Source: Melioribacter sp. (GTDB lineage: Bacteria; Bacteroidota; Ignavibacteria; Ignavibacteriales; Melioribacteraceae). From it: DNA of 64,000 nucleotides. Positions 51,377-61,859 of this stretch are shown piece after piece. A program made the translations under genes and the position numbers. The stretch spans positions 167,572 through 231,571 of the forward strand of contig JAOACD010000007.1 of the NCBI GenBank assembly GCA_026417975.1, read 5' to 3'. The notes below the pieces were generated by a model. The model ran no database searches, had not been told where the DNA came from, and saw only the letters and a list, made by a program, of their open reading frames with translations. How positions within the stretch are numbered: position 1 is the first letter of the stretch; each line of letters opens with the position of its first letter.

Positions 51377-52366
51377 TCAGAATTGGCTTAAGAAGCGTAT
51401 ATCGCTATCAAATAAAATTCTAATATCATCAATACCATACTTTCTCATAGCAGTTCTTTCTATCCCCATTCCAAATGCATAACCAACATATTCCTCTGGA
51501 TCAATACCAACATTTATAAAAACATTAGGGTCTACCATACCGCAACCTAAAACTTCTAACCATCTTCCTTCTTTACCTTTAGGTTGCCACCAAACATCTA
51601 ATTCTGCACTTGGGTCTGTAAAAGGAAAAAAGCTTGCACGAAAACGATATTTAACATCTTTTCCAAAAAATTGCTTGAGGAATGCAACCAATGTGCCTTT
51701 TAATTCGGCGAAAGTCACGTCCTTATCAACATAAAGTCCTTCTACCTGATGAAAAAGACAATAACTCTTTGCGCTTATAACTTCATTACGATAAACCTTT
51801 CCAGGCATTATTGCACGAATTGGGGGTTTCATTGATTTCATTAATCTTATTTGAACAGGGGAAGTATGTGTTCTTAAAAGAAAATTTTCATTAATAAAGA
51901 AAGTATCCTGCATATCCCTTGCAGGATGGTCTGCTGGGAAATTTAATGCTTCGAAGTTATTATAATCTGATTCTATTTCTGGACCTTCGTAAACAGAAAA
52001 TCCCAAGCTTTTAAATATGGACTTTATTTCATTAAGTGTTTGAGTAATTAAATGTTTACTTCCAATAGTTTTTACTCTTCCGGGTAATGTAACATCAAAT
52101 AATAATTCTTGTTTTGATTTTTCTTCTTCAAACTTAGCTTTAAGTTCTTCATATCTTGACTGTATATAATTTTTTAATTCATTAAGTGCTTGCCCAACAA
52201 CTTTTTTTTCATCTCTTGGTATTTCCTTAAACTCATCAAAAAGTTGTTGGATTATCCCTTTGCGACCCAAATATTTTATACGAAGTTCTTCAAGACTTTG
52301 GGGATCAGAGATTTGCAAAAAATCATTATCAAAAATACTTCGGGTTTCAGAAATTTTATTTATCAT
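51377..52366 (-). CDS. pheS: Phenylalanyl-tRNA synthetase alpha subunit
   Basis: EGPEIESDYNNFEALNFPADHPARDMQDTFF, LLRTHTSPVQIR, GFGMGIERTAM-like C-terminus (YAFGMGIERTAMRKYGI). Confidence 0.97.
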   Translation of the reverse strand: MINKISETRSIFDNDFLQISDPQSLEELRIKYLGRKGIIQQLFDEFKEIPRDEKKVVGQALNELKNYIQSRYEELKAKFEEEKSKQELLFDVTLPGRVKTIGSKHLITQTLNEIKSIFKSLGFSVYEGPEIESDYNNFEALNFPADHPARDMQDTFFINENFLLRTHTSPVQIRLMKSMKPPIRAIMPGKVYRNEVISAKSYCLFHQVEGLYVDKDVTFAELKGTLVAFLKQFFGKDVKYRFRASFFPFTDPSAELDVWWQPKGKEGRWLEVLGCGMVDPNVFINVGIDPEEYVGYAFGMGIERTAMRKYGIDDIRILFDSDIRFLSQF

Positions 52367-52385
52367 GATAATTCCCCGAGAATTT

Positions 52386-52430
52386 AAAAAAAAATCCCTT
52401 CCTTTATTAGAAAAAAATAAAGGAAGGGAT
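52386..52430 (-). terminator. Strong intrinsic terminator/attenuator between rplT and pheS
   Basis: Minus strand ATCCCTTCCTTTATT-TTTTTCT-AATAAAGGAAGGGAT, perfect 15-bp stem followed by TTTTTTTT. Confidence 0.9.
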
Positions 52431-52434
52431 AAAA

Positions 52435-52782
52435 TTAGTTCATAGCAAAACTTACTATATCTGAAAAAGCTTTTGGGTTCTCTACAGCAAGACTTGCAAG
52501 AATTTTTCTATTTATTTCTATTCCTTTTTTATGCAAAGCACCCATTAAGCGAGAATATGTTGTTCCATTTTCTCTAGCAGCTGCATTAATTCTGACAATC
52601 CATAAAGAACGAAATTCTCTTTTCTTTCTTTTTCTATCTCTGTAAGCATGAAGCAATGCTTTTTCTACGTGGTGTTTTGCTATAGTGTAGACTTTACTAC
52701 GGGCTCCCCAGTAACCCTTAGCTAATTTCATTATTTTTTTTCTTCTTCTTCTAGAAGCAACATGATTTACTGAACGTGGCAT
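52435..52782 (-). CDS. rplT: 50S ribosomal protein L20
   Basis: [51 protein letters not shown]. Confidence 0.98.
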   Translation of the reverse strand: MPRSVNHVASRRRRKKIMKLAKGYWGARSKVYTIAKHHVEKALLHAYRDRKRKKREFRSLWIVRINAAARENGTTYSRLMGALHKKGIEINRKILASLAVENPKAFSDIVSFAMN

Positions 52783-52799
52783 TTCTATTCCTCTCCAAT

Positions 52800-52991
52800 T
52801 TATTGAATCATAATTTTAACTCTTTTTAAATCTGCCTTAGATACAAGAGTAGCTTTTCTTAATCTTCTTTTTCTTTTTCTTGACTTTGTAGTAAGAATAT
52901 GTGATTTGTATGCTTTTGTTCTTTTAATTTTTCCCGTGCCAGTAACTCTAAATGTTTTTTTGGCACCACGATTACTTTTCATCTTTGGCAT
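52800..52991 (-). CDS. rpmI: 50S ribosomal protein L35
   Basis: [46 protein letters not shown]. Confidence 0.97.
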   Translation of the reverse strand: MPKMKSNRGAKKTFRVTGTGKIKRTKAYKSHILTTKSRKRKRRLRKATLVSKADLKRVKIMIQ

Positions 52992-53003
52992 TATGTCACC
53001 TAT

Positions 53004-53531
53004 TTATTTTTTCTTTTTTCCTTTTTGCGGTGCTAATATGGCAAGCATCGCTTTGCCTTCAAACTTTGGTTCTTGTTCAACTTTAGCTATATCAGATAAT
53101 CTTTCTATAAATTTTCTTAAAAGTTCTTCCCCAATTTCTGTGTAAGCCAATTCTCTCCCCTTAAATATCACAGAAACTTTAACTTTATTACCTTCCTCAA
53201 TAAAATTAATTGCATGGCGTACTTTAAACTCAAAATCATGTGTATCTGTATTAGGATGCAATCTTATTTCTTTGAGTACACTAACATGTTGTTTCTTTTT
53301 CTGGAGCTTTTCTTTTTTTTGTAATTCATAGACGAATTTACCATAGTCAATTATTTTGCACACTGGTGGATTTGCTTGAGGTGCTATTTCAACCAAATCC
53401 AACCCACTTTCTTCTGCTCTTTTTAATGCTTCTTGTATTGTTACTATTCCTACTTGTTCTCCATCAGCACCAATTAGTCTTACCTGTGGAGACTTAATTT
53501 CCTGATTTACTCGATGTTTTATTTGTGTAAT
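53004..53531 (-). CDS. infC: Translation initiation factor IF-3, ATT start codon
   Basis: Extended ORF: (ATT)TQIKHRVNQEIKSPQVRLIGADGEQVGIVTIQEALKRAEESGLDLVEIAPQANPPVCKIIDYGKF. In-frame TAG at 53535-53537; AGAGG lies 6 nt upstream of the ATT. ORF track shows only a truncated version from an internal TTG. Confidence 0.95.
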   Translation of the reverse strand: MTQIKHRVNQEIKSPQVRLIGADGEQVGIVTIQEALKRAEESGLDLVEIAPQANPPVCKIIDYGKFVYELQKKEKLQKKKQHVSVLKEIRLHPNTDTHDFEFKVRHAINFIEEGNKVKVSVIFKGRELAYTEIGEELLRKFIERLSDIAKVEQEPKFEGKAMLAILAPQKGKKKK

Positions 53532-53542
53532 ATACTACCTCT

Positions 53543-55474
53543 TTAATTGTGATTAATTCTGTTTTTTATTTCTGTCAAAATTAAGTTTATAAACTCTTCT
53601 ACTGAAAAACTTCCTTTATCCCCTTCTTTATGTTTTCTTACGGAAACAGTGCCTGAACTTCTTTCTTTTTCTCCTACAATTAACATATATGGTACTTTCT
53701 GTGTTTCCCAATCTCTTATTTTGTACCCAATTTTCTCATTTCTTTCATCTAGTTCTGCAAAAATATCTAATTCTTTCAATTTTTTGTAGACCTCTTTTGC
53801 ATAATCAAGAAAATGTTGTGATACAGGTACAACTGCTACTTGAATAGGAGCAAGCCATGTTGGAAAAGCTCCAGCATAATGTTCTATCAAAATTCCCATA
53901 AACCGTTCTATAGAACCAAGAAGAGCACGATGTATCATAAATGGCCTATGTTCTTTTCCATCTTCACCAATATATTTCATATCAAAGCGTTCTGGTAAAT
54001 TAAAATCAAATTGAACAGTACTTAATTGCCATTGTCGATTTAGAGCATCACTAATTTTTATATCTATTTTCGGCCCATAGAATGCACCTCCACCTTCATC
54101 AATTTCATATGTTAAATTTTCTCTTTCAAGTGCGCGTTTAAGCGAACTAATTGCTTTACTCCACAATTCATCATCACCAATAGCATCTTCGGGTTTAGTA
54201 GCTACATAAAATTTCATGTCAGAAAATCCAAATTGCTTAAGCATAAAAATTGAAAATCGAACAACTTCTATAATCTCATCTTCCATTTGCTCGTGTGTAC
54301 AAAAGATATGAGCATCGTCTTGTGTAAAACCACGTACTCTCAGCAAACCATGTAGTACACCACTTTTTTCGTAACGATATACCGTGCCAAGCTCTGCCCA
54401 TCTTAATGGTAACTCACGATAAGAACGAAGTTTAGATTTATATATCATTATATGAAATGGGCAGTTCATAGGCTTTATATAATAGTCCTGTTCATCAACT
54501 GTCATAGGAGCATACATATTATCCTTATAGAAAGAGAGATGCCCACTTGTCTCCCATAGCCAACTTTTACCCATATGAGGAGAATAAAGTAGCTCATAGC
54601 CATTTTTAATATGTTGAGCACGCCAAAAAGTTTCGATAGTATTACGAATCCTTGCCCCTTTTGGATGCCAATATATTAAACCTGCACCTGCTTCTTCATG
54701 AATACTAAATAAATCAAGCTGCTTACCCAATTTTCTATGATCACGTTTTTTTGCTTCTTCTAAAAATTGGAGGTAATCATCAAGCATCTTCTTTTTAGGG
54801 AAAGAAATGCCATATATTCTTTGTAATTGCTTATTCTTTTCATCACCTCTCCAGTAAGAACCAGATACACTCAGAAGCTTAATGTATTTTATTTTTCCAG
54901 TATCAGGTAAATGAGGACCAGTACACAAGTCTATAAAATCACCCTCCTGATAAATACTTATTATATCCTTCGAATCATCAAGTTCGCTCAAGATTTCTAA
55001 TTTATAATTATCACCCTTTTTCTGAAATAATTCCACAGCTTCAGCTTTACTTAATTCTCTTCTAATAAAAGGATTTTTTTGTTTTGTAATTTCAAGCATT
55101 TTGTTTTCAATTTTAACAAGATCTTCTTCTGTAAGTTTTGTATCAATATCAACATCGTAATAAAATCCAGAGTCGATTGCAGGACCAACACCGAATTTTG
55201 CTTCTGGGAAAAGAGTTTGAATTGCATGTGCCATCAAATGCGAAGTAGAATGCCAATAAGTCTCTCTTCCTTCTTTATCTTCAAAAGTCATTATTGCAAT
55301 TTCTGCATCATCATTTATTTTAGTAGAAAGATCTTTTACTGTCCCATTTATTTTTGCAACAAGTGCTTCTTCTGCAAGACGAGAAGAAATACTTTGTGCT
55401 ATTTCTAATGGAGTAATACCTTTAGGGTATTCCTTTTGTGAACCATCAGGAAATTTTATTTTAACAATTTCCAT
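53543..55474 (-). CDS. thrS: Threonyl-tRNA synthetase
   Basis: TGS domain (FPDGSQKEYPKGITPLEIA), HSTSHLMAHA, MNCPFHI, RALLGSIERFMGILIEHYAGAFP. Confidence 0.98.
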   Translation of the reverse strand: MEIVKIKFPDGSQKEYPKGITPLEIAQSISSRLAEEALVAKINGTVKDLSTKINDDAEIAIMTFEDKEGRETYWHSTSHLMAHAIQTLFPEAKFGVGPAIDSGFYYDVDIDTKLTEEDLVKIENKMLEITKQKNPFIRRELSKAEAVELFQKKGDNYKLEILSELDDSKDIISIYQEGDFIDLCTGPHLPDTGKIKYIKLLSVSGSYWRGDEKNKQLQRIYGISFPKKKMLDDYLQFLEEAKKRDHRKLGKQLDLFSIHEEAGAGLIYWHPKGARIRNTIETFWRAQHIKNGYELLYSPHMGKSWLWETSGHLSFYKDNMYAPMTVDEQDYYIKPMNCPFHIMIYKSKLRSYRELPLRWAELGTVYRYEKSGVLHGLLRVRGFTQDDAHIFCTHEQMEDEIIEVVRFSIFMLKQFGFSDMKFYVATKPEDAIGDDELWSKAISSLKRALERENLTYEIDEGGGAFYGPKIDIKISDALNRQWQLSTVQFDFNLPERFDMKYIGEDGKEHRPFMIHRALLGSIERFMGILIEHYAGAFPTWLAPIQVAVVPVSQHFLDYAKEVYKKLKELDIFAELDERNEKIGYKIRDWETQKVPYMLIVGEKERSSGTVSVRKHKEGDKGSFSVEEFINLILTEIKNRINHN

Positions 55475-55489
55475 AATTTATTCCTTAAT

Positions 55490-55512
55490 AAAAAAAAACG
55501 GAGGTAACTCCG
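55490..55512 (-). terminator. Intrinsic-terminator-like hairpin between tRNA-Val and thrS
   Basis: Minus strand CGGAG-TTAC-CTCCG-TTTTTTTTT, ending 15 nt before the thrS ATG. Confidence 0.7.
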
Positions 55513-55519
55513 GTTTATG

Positions 55520-55593
55520 TGGGTTCTGCAAGATTCGAACTTGCGACCTTCTGCACGTCAAGCAGACGCTCTGACCAGCTGAGCTAAGAACCC
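55520..55593 (-). tRNA. tRNA-Val (GAC)
   Basis: GGGTTCTTAGCTCAGCTGGTCAGAGCGTCTGCTTGACGTGCAGAAGGTCGCAAGTTCGAATCTTGCAGAACCCA. Confidence 0.95.
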
Positions 55594-55658
55594 AAATAAA
55601 TAAATATTGCCATTTATTAGAAATCCTATAGTTTGTACAAGAGTTAATTTGAAAAGCG

Positions 55659-55745
55659 TACCGAGGGCCGGACTCGAACCGGCACGGGTGTATTCCACCC
55701 ACAGGATTTTAAGTCCTGTGCGTCTACCACTTCCGCCACCCCGGC
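55659..55745 (-). tRNA. tRNA-Leu (TAA)
   Basis: GCCGGGGTGGCGGAAGTGGTAGACGCACAGGACTTAAAATCCTGTGGGTGGAATACACCCGTGCCGGTTCGAGTCCGGCCCTCGGTA, with a long variable arm. Confidence 0.95.
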
Positions 55746-55960
55746 TAATTACACTATAATAAGAACAATTAAATTGCTTGCAAATATAAACTTTTTTTTT
55801 AATTCTTTGCAATAATCTATTTGAATGCAAATAGACTAATTTTTAACAAAAAATATTACTCTGTTTACTCCACAAGGGAAAAAACTAAAAAATGCTAAGA
55901 TTTATAAAATAAAATTTGCATAGATTCTTATAAAGCATTATTTTTGCAACGCTTTAATAA

Positions 55961-56034
55961 GGGCCCATAGCTCAGTTGGTTAGAGCAGCTGACTCATAAT
56001 CAGCGGGTCGGAGGTTCAAGTCCTTCTGGGCCCA
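55961..56034 (+). tRNA. tRNA with CAT anticodon (Ile2 or elongator Met)
   Basis: GGGCCCATAGCTCAGTTGGTTAGAGCAGCTGACTCATAATCAGCGGGTCGGAGGTTCAAGTCCTTCTGGGCCCA; isotype not resolved by eye. Confidence 0.93.
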
Positions 56035-56389
56035 CTAATTTATCAAAGTTTAGAAGTTTCCTATAAATCAATTAAATATACTTTTAATTTTTGTTAAGAC
56101 TACCTTAAAAATTTATTTTGAAAGAAACTCCAATTCAAATTGTAAAAATGTTTCTTTAGCAGTGTAATTAGCATTTTTTACTTAGTTTCAAAACCTACCA
56201 ATTTGGTACTTCTTCTACAATTAATAAAGACCCCTAAAAATAAAAGCATCATGCTTTATTTACATAAATTAGCAATTAGTATGGAATTATGATTTCTTGA
56301 TGCTTATTCTTTTATAAATTTTTGGAAATTATACTTAAGTATAATTATTAAACTCATCTAGTTACAATAAAAAATAGGTAGTTGATTTA

Positions 56390-57100
56390 TTATAACCGCA
56401 CTTTATTTACTTCTTTAAGCAATAAAAATTTTTCAGGTGTTAACTCTTTGTTTGTAAAACTAATAATACCAATCGTGCCCTTAAACCATGATTTCTTATT
56501 TTGCCTTACACCTATTGAAAGAGTGCTACCTTTTTCAAAAGGTTGAAAATCAACTTTGCCACAAAGCTCTTGTTCACCATTTACAAAATGTTTCATTATA
56601 CCATCATGATACGTGAGAGCCACATGAAACCATCTGTTCGTTGGATGAAAGATGGATGTATCTATCAATGTACAACGTGAGTTCCCTGATTTTATAAATG
56701 TATCGAGAGACCATAAATTCTTCTTAATAAGTCTTGTCTCAATCAAAACTCTCTTACTATCATCTTGATTTTTAATGTGAAGAAATCTCTGTTCATAATG
56801 CTGAAGATTAGATGATGAATCGGGCATAAAAACTATTTCGATAGTAAAACTTTCCCAATCAGAAATTGGATTTAAATTTAAAAGCAAGCCATCATCGTTG
56901 CCATCAAAATAAAGTGAATTACCAAATGGGGATTTAATTTTAACTGGTTTGTCTGTAAGAGGAGTTGTTATAGCACCACTTATAGTATCAGGATTGTTAA
57001 GGTACCATATTGTATTAATATCTTGTTGAGGATAAATGACACAGTAAAAGAACAAAATAAAGCTAAAAAATATTGAACAAAAAATTTTTTTCATTAACAC
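56390..57100 (-). CDS. LamG/concanavalin-like domain secreted protein
   Basis: Signal peptide; SLYFDGNDDGLLLNLNPISDWESFTIEIVFMPD..., WFHVALTYHDGIMKHFVNGEQEL. Confidence 0.75.
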   Translation of the reverse strand: MLMKKIFCSIFFSFILFFYCVIYPQQDINTIWYLNNPDTISGAITTPLTDKPVKIKSPFGNSLYFDGNDDGLLLNLNPISDWESFTIEIVFMPDSSSNLQHYEQRFLHIKNQDDSKRVLIETRLIKKNLWSLDTFIKSGNSRCTLIDTSIFHPTNRWFHVALTYHDGIMKHFVNGEQELCGKVDFQPFEKGSTLSIGVRQNKKSWFKGTIGIISFTNKELTPEKFLLLKEVNKVRL

Positions 57101-58728
57101 TATTTTTTTATCTCTTTTGCACCTAATTTTCCTATAATTTCATTAACAAGTGGGTTATTATCTTTATTAAGGTTTCCGTTTAATGATGTATCACCATTAT
57201 TAAGCTTGTCTTTATGTGCAATCTCAAATTCAATTTTTTTTCCAAATATTTCTTTTGTTTTCTTCTCAAGGTAATCTTTATTATCACATATCATATCCCA
57301 ATCTTCAGGTTTTTCTACATCTATTCTCAATTTATTATTCATAAAATCAACCGGATTGGAATTCAGTAGAACAGAGCCAAAAAAAAGTTTCTCACTTTTT
57401 ACTTGTTCAACAAACTCTTGCCATTTTGTTATAATGTTTTTAAAATCATCTGTATCCTTAGCTATTGGGGGAATAAACTCTTTTACTTCGGGAATTTTTA
57501 TTTCATTTTTAAACGCAGGTCTAACATTTGAAATTTCTTTTCTAGTAATTTGATTAGAACTAGAATAAATCACATCTTTTTCTTTCAATGAATTTAAATT
57601 GTCACTATCGATTTTAGAAATTAATTCACTAATAGTAGAAGATTTCTCAAGTCCGATCAAGTGACACAAAGCTACTTCAATCTTTAATTTAGGATTGGAA
57701 GACATCCTTAATTCGAACTGTGTTTTATTTAGGAATGAAAGAATTCTTAACAGATCACTTTCAGAAAATTTATCAGCATATGATAAATATTTTTCTTTAT
57801 ATACTTCAGCACTTTCTACCAATTTAACATCTTTTCTTATTACTACTGTTAAAATGTTTCTAAAATGTTCATTAAGGCCAGTTAAAAAGTCAACATAATT
57901 CCAGCCATTATCATAAATTTTTTGAGAAATATCAAAAGCCAACTTAAAATCTTTACTTAGTATTGCATCTGAAATTTCAAAGTAAATATCCTCATCAATT
58001 AAATTAAACATTTTAGTAACAATAGCAGCATCAACTTTGGTCCCACTAAATGATATAGCTTGATCAAAAAGGCTTTGTGCATCTCTTAAGGCACCATCAG
58101 CTTTTTTTGCTATAATAGTTAAAGCAGTATCATCTATATCAATTCCTTCTTTAGTAGCAATGTCTTTCAACTGTTTCTTTATAACATTCAACTCAATTCT
58201 CCTAAAATCAAATCTTTGACATCTAGATATAATTGTTAGAGGAACTTTATGAACATCTGTTGTAGCAAATATAAAAAGTGTATGTTCTGGTGGTTCTTCT
58301 AAAGTCTTAAGAAGTGCATTAAATGATTCGGTTGTAAGCATGTGCACTTCATCTATAATGTAAACCTTATATTTGCCTTTTGTAGGAGCATACTTTACAG
58401 ATTCTCTTAAGGTTCTTATTTCTTCTATTCTTCTATTAGAAGCGCCATCTATTTCAATTATATCAAGTGTTTGTGAATTCAGAAAGGCTTTACACATTTC
58501 GCATTCATTACACGGTTCACCATTTTGCGGATTCAAACAATTTAATACTTTTGCAAGTATTCTTGCAGTTGTAGTTTTTCCTACACCTCTTGGTCCTGCA
58601 AACAAATATGCATGTGCAACTCTATTATTGATAATAGCATTTTTCAAAGTAGTTGTTATATGCTCCTGTCCAACTACTTCATCAAACCTTTGTGGGCGCC
58701 ATTTACGTGCTGTTACTAAGTAATTCAT
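57100..58728 (-). CDS. dnaX: DNA polymerase III subunit gamma/tau
   Basis: RPQRFDEVVGQEHITTTLKNAI, AYLFAGPRGVGKTTTARILAKVLNC, YIIDEVHMLTTESFNALLKTLEEPP. Confidence 0.97.
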   Translation of the reverse strand: MNYLVTARKWRPQRFDEVVGQEHITTTLKNAIINNRVAHAYLFAGPRGVGKTTTARILAKVLNCLNPQNGEPCNECEMCKAFLNSQTLDIIEIDGASNRRIEEIRTLRESVKYAPTKGKYKVYIIDEVHMLTTESFNALLKTLEEPPEHTLFIFATTDVHKVPLTIISRCQRFDFRRIELNVIKKQLKDIATKEGIDIDDTALTIIAKKADGALRDAQSLFDQAISFSGTKVDAAIVTKMFNLIDEDIYFEISDAILSKDFKLAFDISQKIYDNGWNYVDFLTGLNEHFRNILTVVIRKDVKLVESAEVYKEKYLSYADKFSESDLLRILSFLNKTQFELRMSSNPKLKIEVALCHLIGLEKSSTISELISKIDSDNLNSLKEKDVIYSSSNQITRKEISNVRPAFKNEIKIPEVKEFIPPIAKDTDDFKNIITKWQEFVEQVKSEKLFFGSVLLNSNPVDFMNNKLRIDVEKPEDWDMICDNKDYLEKKTKEIFGKKIEFEIAHKDKLNNGDTSLNGNLNKDNNPLVNEIIGKLGAKEIKK

Positions 58729-58734
58729 ATTATT

Positions 58735-59250
58735 TTAAGCTAAAATTTTGTTAATATTATCAACATTAATTTTATTTAATAAAAAATTGCAAAGAGCTTC
58801 TAAATTTTTTTTATCCACATCATTAAACGCTGAATATTGGTAACTATCCAAATCAAGTACACCATACAGTTTATTTTCTTTTACTAGTGGAATAACTATT
58901 TCAGATTTCGAGTTGCCATCACATGCAATATGCCCTGGGAATTTATTTACATCTTCAACAATAATAGTTTCTTTTTTCAGTGCAGAACTTCCACAAACAC
59001 CTTTACCTAATTCAATCTCTGTACAAGCAATTTTACCTTGAAATGGACCAAGTACCAATTTATTATCTTTCAAAAAATAAAAACCAACCCAGCTTATTTT
59101 ATCAAAAGCATTCTTTAATATTGCAGTAAAATTTGAAAAAGTAGAAATAAGTGCATCATTATTATTAATTAAATTTTCCAGTTGAGTTATAATAGTTTTA
59201 TAAATTTCTTCCTCTTTTAATTGCTTATTTAATACAAACTGTTTATTCAT
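58735..59250 (-). CDS. GAF-domain protein, free methionine-(R)-sulfoxide reductase-like
   Basis: WVGFYFLKDNKLVLGPFQGKIACTEIELGKGVCG..., HIACDGNSKSEIVIPL, GVLDLDS. Confidence 0.88.
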   Translation of the reverse strand: MNKQFVLNKQLKEEEIYKTIITQLENLINNNDALISTFSNFTAILKNAFDKISWVGFYFLKDNKLVLGPFQGKIACTEIELGKGVCGSSALKKETIIVEDVNKFPGHIACDGNSKSEIVIPLVKENKLYGVLDLDSYQYSAFNDVDKKNLEALCNFLLNKINVDNINKILA

Positions 59251-59251
59251 T

Positions 59252-61663
59252 TTAACGAATTCTATCTTTTATTTTTTTCTTTTTCCCATCACCAAAGACA
59301 TAAGATATAGCTTCTTTAATTGTTGATATAGGAATAATCTTTAAGCCTTCTTTCACTTCTGGTTTAATTTCACTTAAATCTTTTTCATTTTCTTTAGGAA
59401 TAAGAACAATTGAAATATCATTTCTTCTTGCAGCAAGTAATTTTTCATTCAATCCTCCAATTGGCAATACATTACCACGAAGTGTAATTTCACCAGTCAT
59501 TGCTATATCATTTCTTGCAGGTTTACCACTAAAAGCTGAATATAAAGCCATAGCCATTGTTATTCCAGCTGATGGTCCATCTTTTGGGATCGCACCTTCT
59601 GGTATATGAATATGAATTTCTTTACCTTTGTTAAAGTGAGTTGGCAATCCAAACTCTTTTGCATGAGATCTTAAATAACTCAATGCAGCCATAGCAGATT
59701 CTTTCATTACATCGCCTATTTGACCTGTAATTGTTAATTTTTCAGAACCAGGCATCACGGTTGCATCTACTTGCAATATTTCTCCACCTACACTTGTCCA
59801 AGCCAAACCTGTAACACTTCCAACTTGTAATTCTTTATTCGCTTTTTGTCTTCTATATTTTGGCACTCCCAGAAATTTTTCGATAGTTTCTTCATCAATT
59901 ACAAATTTTCTTTTTGATTTTTTTGTTCCATTCTTATATTGCTCTAAAACAATTTCCTTTGCTGTTTTTCTAAGAACAGAAGCAATTTCTCTTTCAAGAT
60001 TTCGTACACCTGCTTCTCTTGTATACTCATTAATAATTTTATTTATAGCTTCATCCTTAAAATCAATATTAAATTTTTCTAAGCCGTGAGCTTTTAACTG
60101 TTTTGGAATAATATGTCTTTTTGCAATTTCAAACTTTTCAAATTCTAGGTAGCCAGGTAATTCAATTATTTCCATTCTATCCTGCAAGGGGAGTGGAATA
60201 TTGTATCTAACATTTGCTGTAGTAATAAACATTACCTGAGAAAGGTCATAATCAACTTCAAGGTAATGATCATTAAATGTATGATTTTGCTCTGGATCAA
60301 GAACTTCTAACATAGCAGAAGATGGATCTCCTCTAAAATCCATACTCATTTTGTCTATTTCATCAAGCAACATAACAGGATTTATAGTCTTTGCTCGTTT
60401 CATAGATTGAATAATTTTACCCGGCATCGAGCCAATATAAGTTCGTCTATGACCTCTAATTTCAGCTTCATCTCTTACACCCCCTAAAGAAATTCTAACA
60501 AAATTTCTACCTAAGGCTCTAGCTATAGATTTTCCTAAGGAAGTTTTTCCTACTCCCGGAGGTCCAACAAAGCATAATATTTGTCCACGCATGCTTTTTA
60601 CAAGATTCAATACTGCTATATGTTCAACTATTCTTTCTTTTGGTTTTTCTAAGCCATAATGATCTTCATCTAAAATTTTTCTGACATTATTTATATCAAG
60701 GTTATCTTTTGTCTTTTTATACCATGGAACATCTATTAACCAATCGAGATAGTTTCGAATTACAGTCGCTTCTGGAGAACTTGGGGGTGTTTTCTTAAGT
60801 TTATTTAATTCTTCCATTGCTTTTTCATGAACTTGCGGAGGCATCTTTGCTTTTTGAATTTGCTCTTTTAATTTTATAAACTCTGGGGAAGTCTCTTCTT
60901 CTTCACCAAGTTCTTCTTGAAGTATTCTTATTTGTTCTTGAATAATAAACTTACGTTGAGTTTTAGCAATATTTTCTTGTACTTTGCTTTCAATTTCTTT
61001 CTCAATTTTTAATATCTCTATTTCCGAATTAAGTATTCTTATAACTTCATAAAGTTGTTCTCTTAAAGAAAATTTTTGAAGTATTTTTTGTTTTACTTCT
61101 ATTGATTGATTGATATTCGCAGCAACATAAAAAAGTTTTCTATCTGGTTCTTCAATATTTTCATAAGCTGTTAAAGCTTCCGGTGGTAGTGCTTTATTAA
61201 TCTTTACATACTCTCTAAAAAGATTAGACATTTGACGGATTAATGCTTTTAATTCTCTTGGGTCTTCAATACTTGGTGTTATTACTTCAACTTCTGCTTC
61301 GAAAAAGTTTGTTCTCTCAGTAAATCTTACAATCCTTCCCTGAATTACTCCATCTACTAATATTTTCAGAAGTCCATTAGGCAGTTTTAATATTTGTATT
61401 ATTTTAGCTACTGTTCCTTCGGGGTAAATATCATCTTGCGTAGGTTCGTCAATATTAGAACGTTTTTGAGCCGCAAGAAATATGTATTTCGAATTTTCTA
61501 ATGCATAATTTGCAGCTCTAATAGATTGTTCTCTTCCAACTAACACAGGAAATATCATATACGGAAAAATAACTGTATCTCTCAAAGGCAATACTGGCAA
61601 CACTTTAGGGATATCTTCAATTATCGAATATTCGGTTTCTTGTGCATATAGCTTTTCTTCCAT
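59252..61663 (-). CDS. lon: Lon protease
   Basis: [49 protein letters not shown] (catalytic Ser). Confidence 0.97.
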   Translation of the reverse strand: MEEKLYAQETEYSIIEDIPKVLPVLPLRDTVIFPYMIFPVLVGREQSIRAANYALENSKYIFLAAQKRSNIDEPTQDDIYPEGTVAKIIQILKLPNGLLKILVDGVIQGRIVRFTERTNFFEAEVEVITPSIEDPRELKALIRQMSNLFREYVKINKALPPEALTAYENIEEPDRKLFYVAANINQSIEVKQKILQKFSLREQLYEVIRILNSEIEILKIEKEIESKVQENIAKTQRKFIIQEQIRILQEELGEEEETSPEFIKLKEQIQKAKMPPQVHEKAMEELNKLKKTPPSSPEATVIRNYLDWLIDVPWYKKTKDNLDINNVRKILDEDHYGLEKPKERIVEHIAVLNLVKSMRGQILCFVGPPGVGKTSLGKSIARALGRNFVRISLGGVRDEAEIRGHRRTYIGSMPGKIIQSMKRAKTINPVMLLDEIDKMSMDFRGDPSSAMLEVLDPEQNHTFNDHYLEVDYDLSQVMFITTANVRYNIPLPLQDRMEIIELPGYLEFEKFEIAKRHIIPKQLKAHGLEKFNIDFKDEAINKIINEYTREAGVRNLEREIASVLRKTAKEIVLEQYKNGTKKSKRKFVIDEETIEKFLGVPKYRRQKANKELQVGSVTGLAWTSVGGEILQVDATVMPGSEKLTITGQIGDVMKESAMAALSYLRSHAKEFGLPTHFNKGKEIHIHIPEGAIPKDGPSAGITMAMALYSAFSGKPARNDIAMTGEITLRGNVLPIGGLNEKLLAARRNDISIVLIPKENEKDLSEIKPEVKEGLKIIPISTIKEAISYVFGDGKKKKIKDRIR

Positions 61664-61859
61664 TGTTTACCCTGATTATAATTTTCAACTTATATTTTAC
61701 AACTCAAAATATACCAAAATGTTAAAGTGCTATCAAGGAAAAGAAATGTAATAATTAAAAACCTACCAACCAAACTTAGTATCAAATAAGTTTTTAATTA
61801 TGTAAAACGAAAAAATATAACTAATTTTGTGTGTTTATTATCAAAAATTTTCTAAAAAA

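Noticed and set aside
55478-55830. ORFs 55478..55702 and 55558..55830 (-)
   Set aside because: They run through tRNA-Val and tRNA-Leu; the translations are read-through of tRNA sequence.
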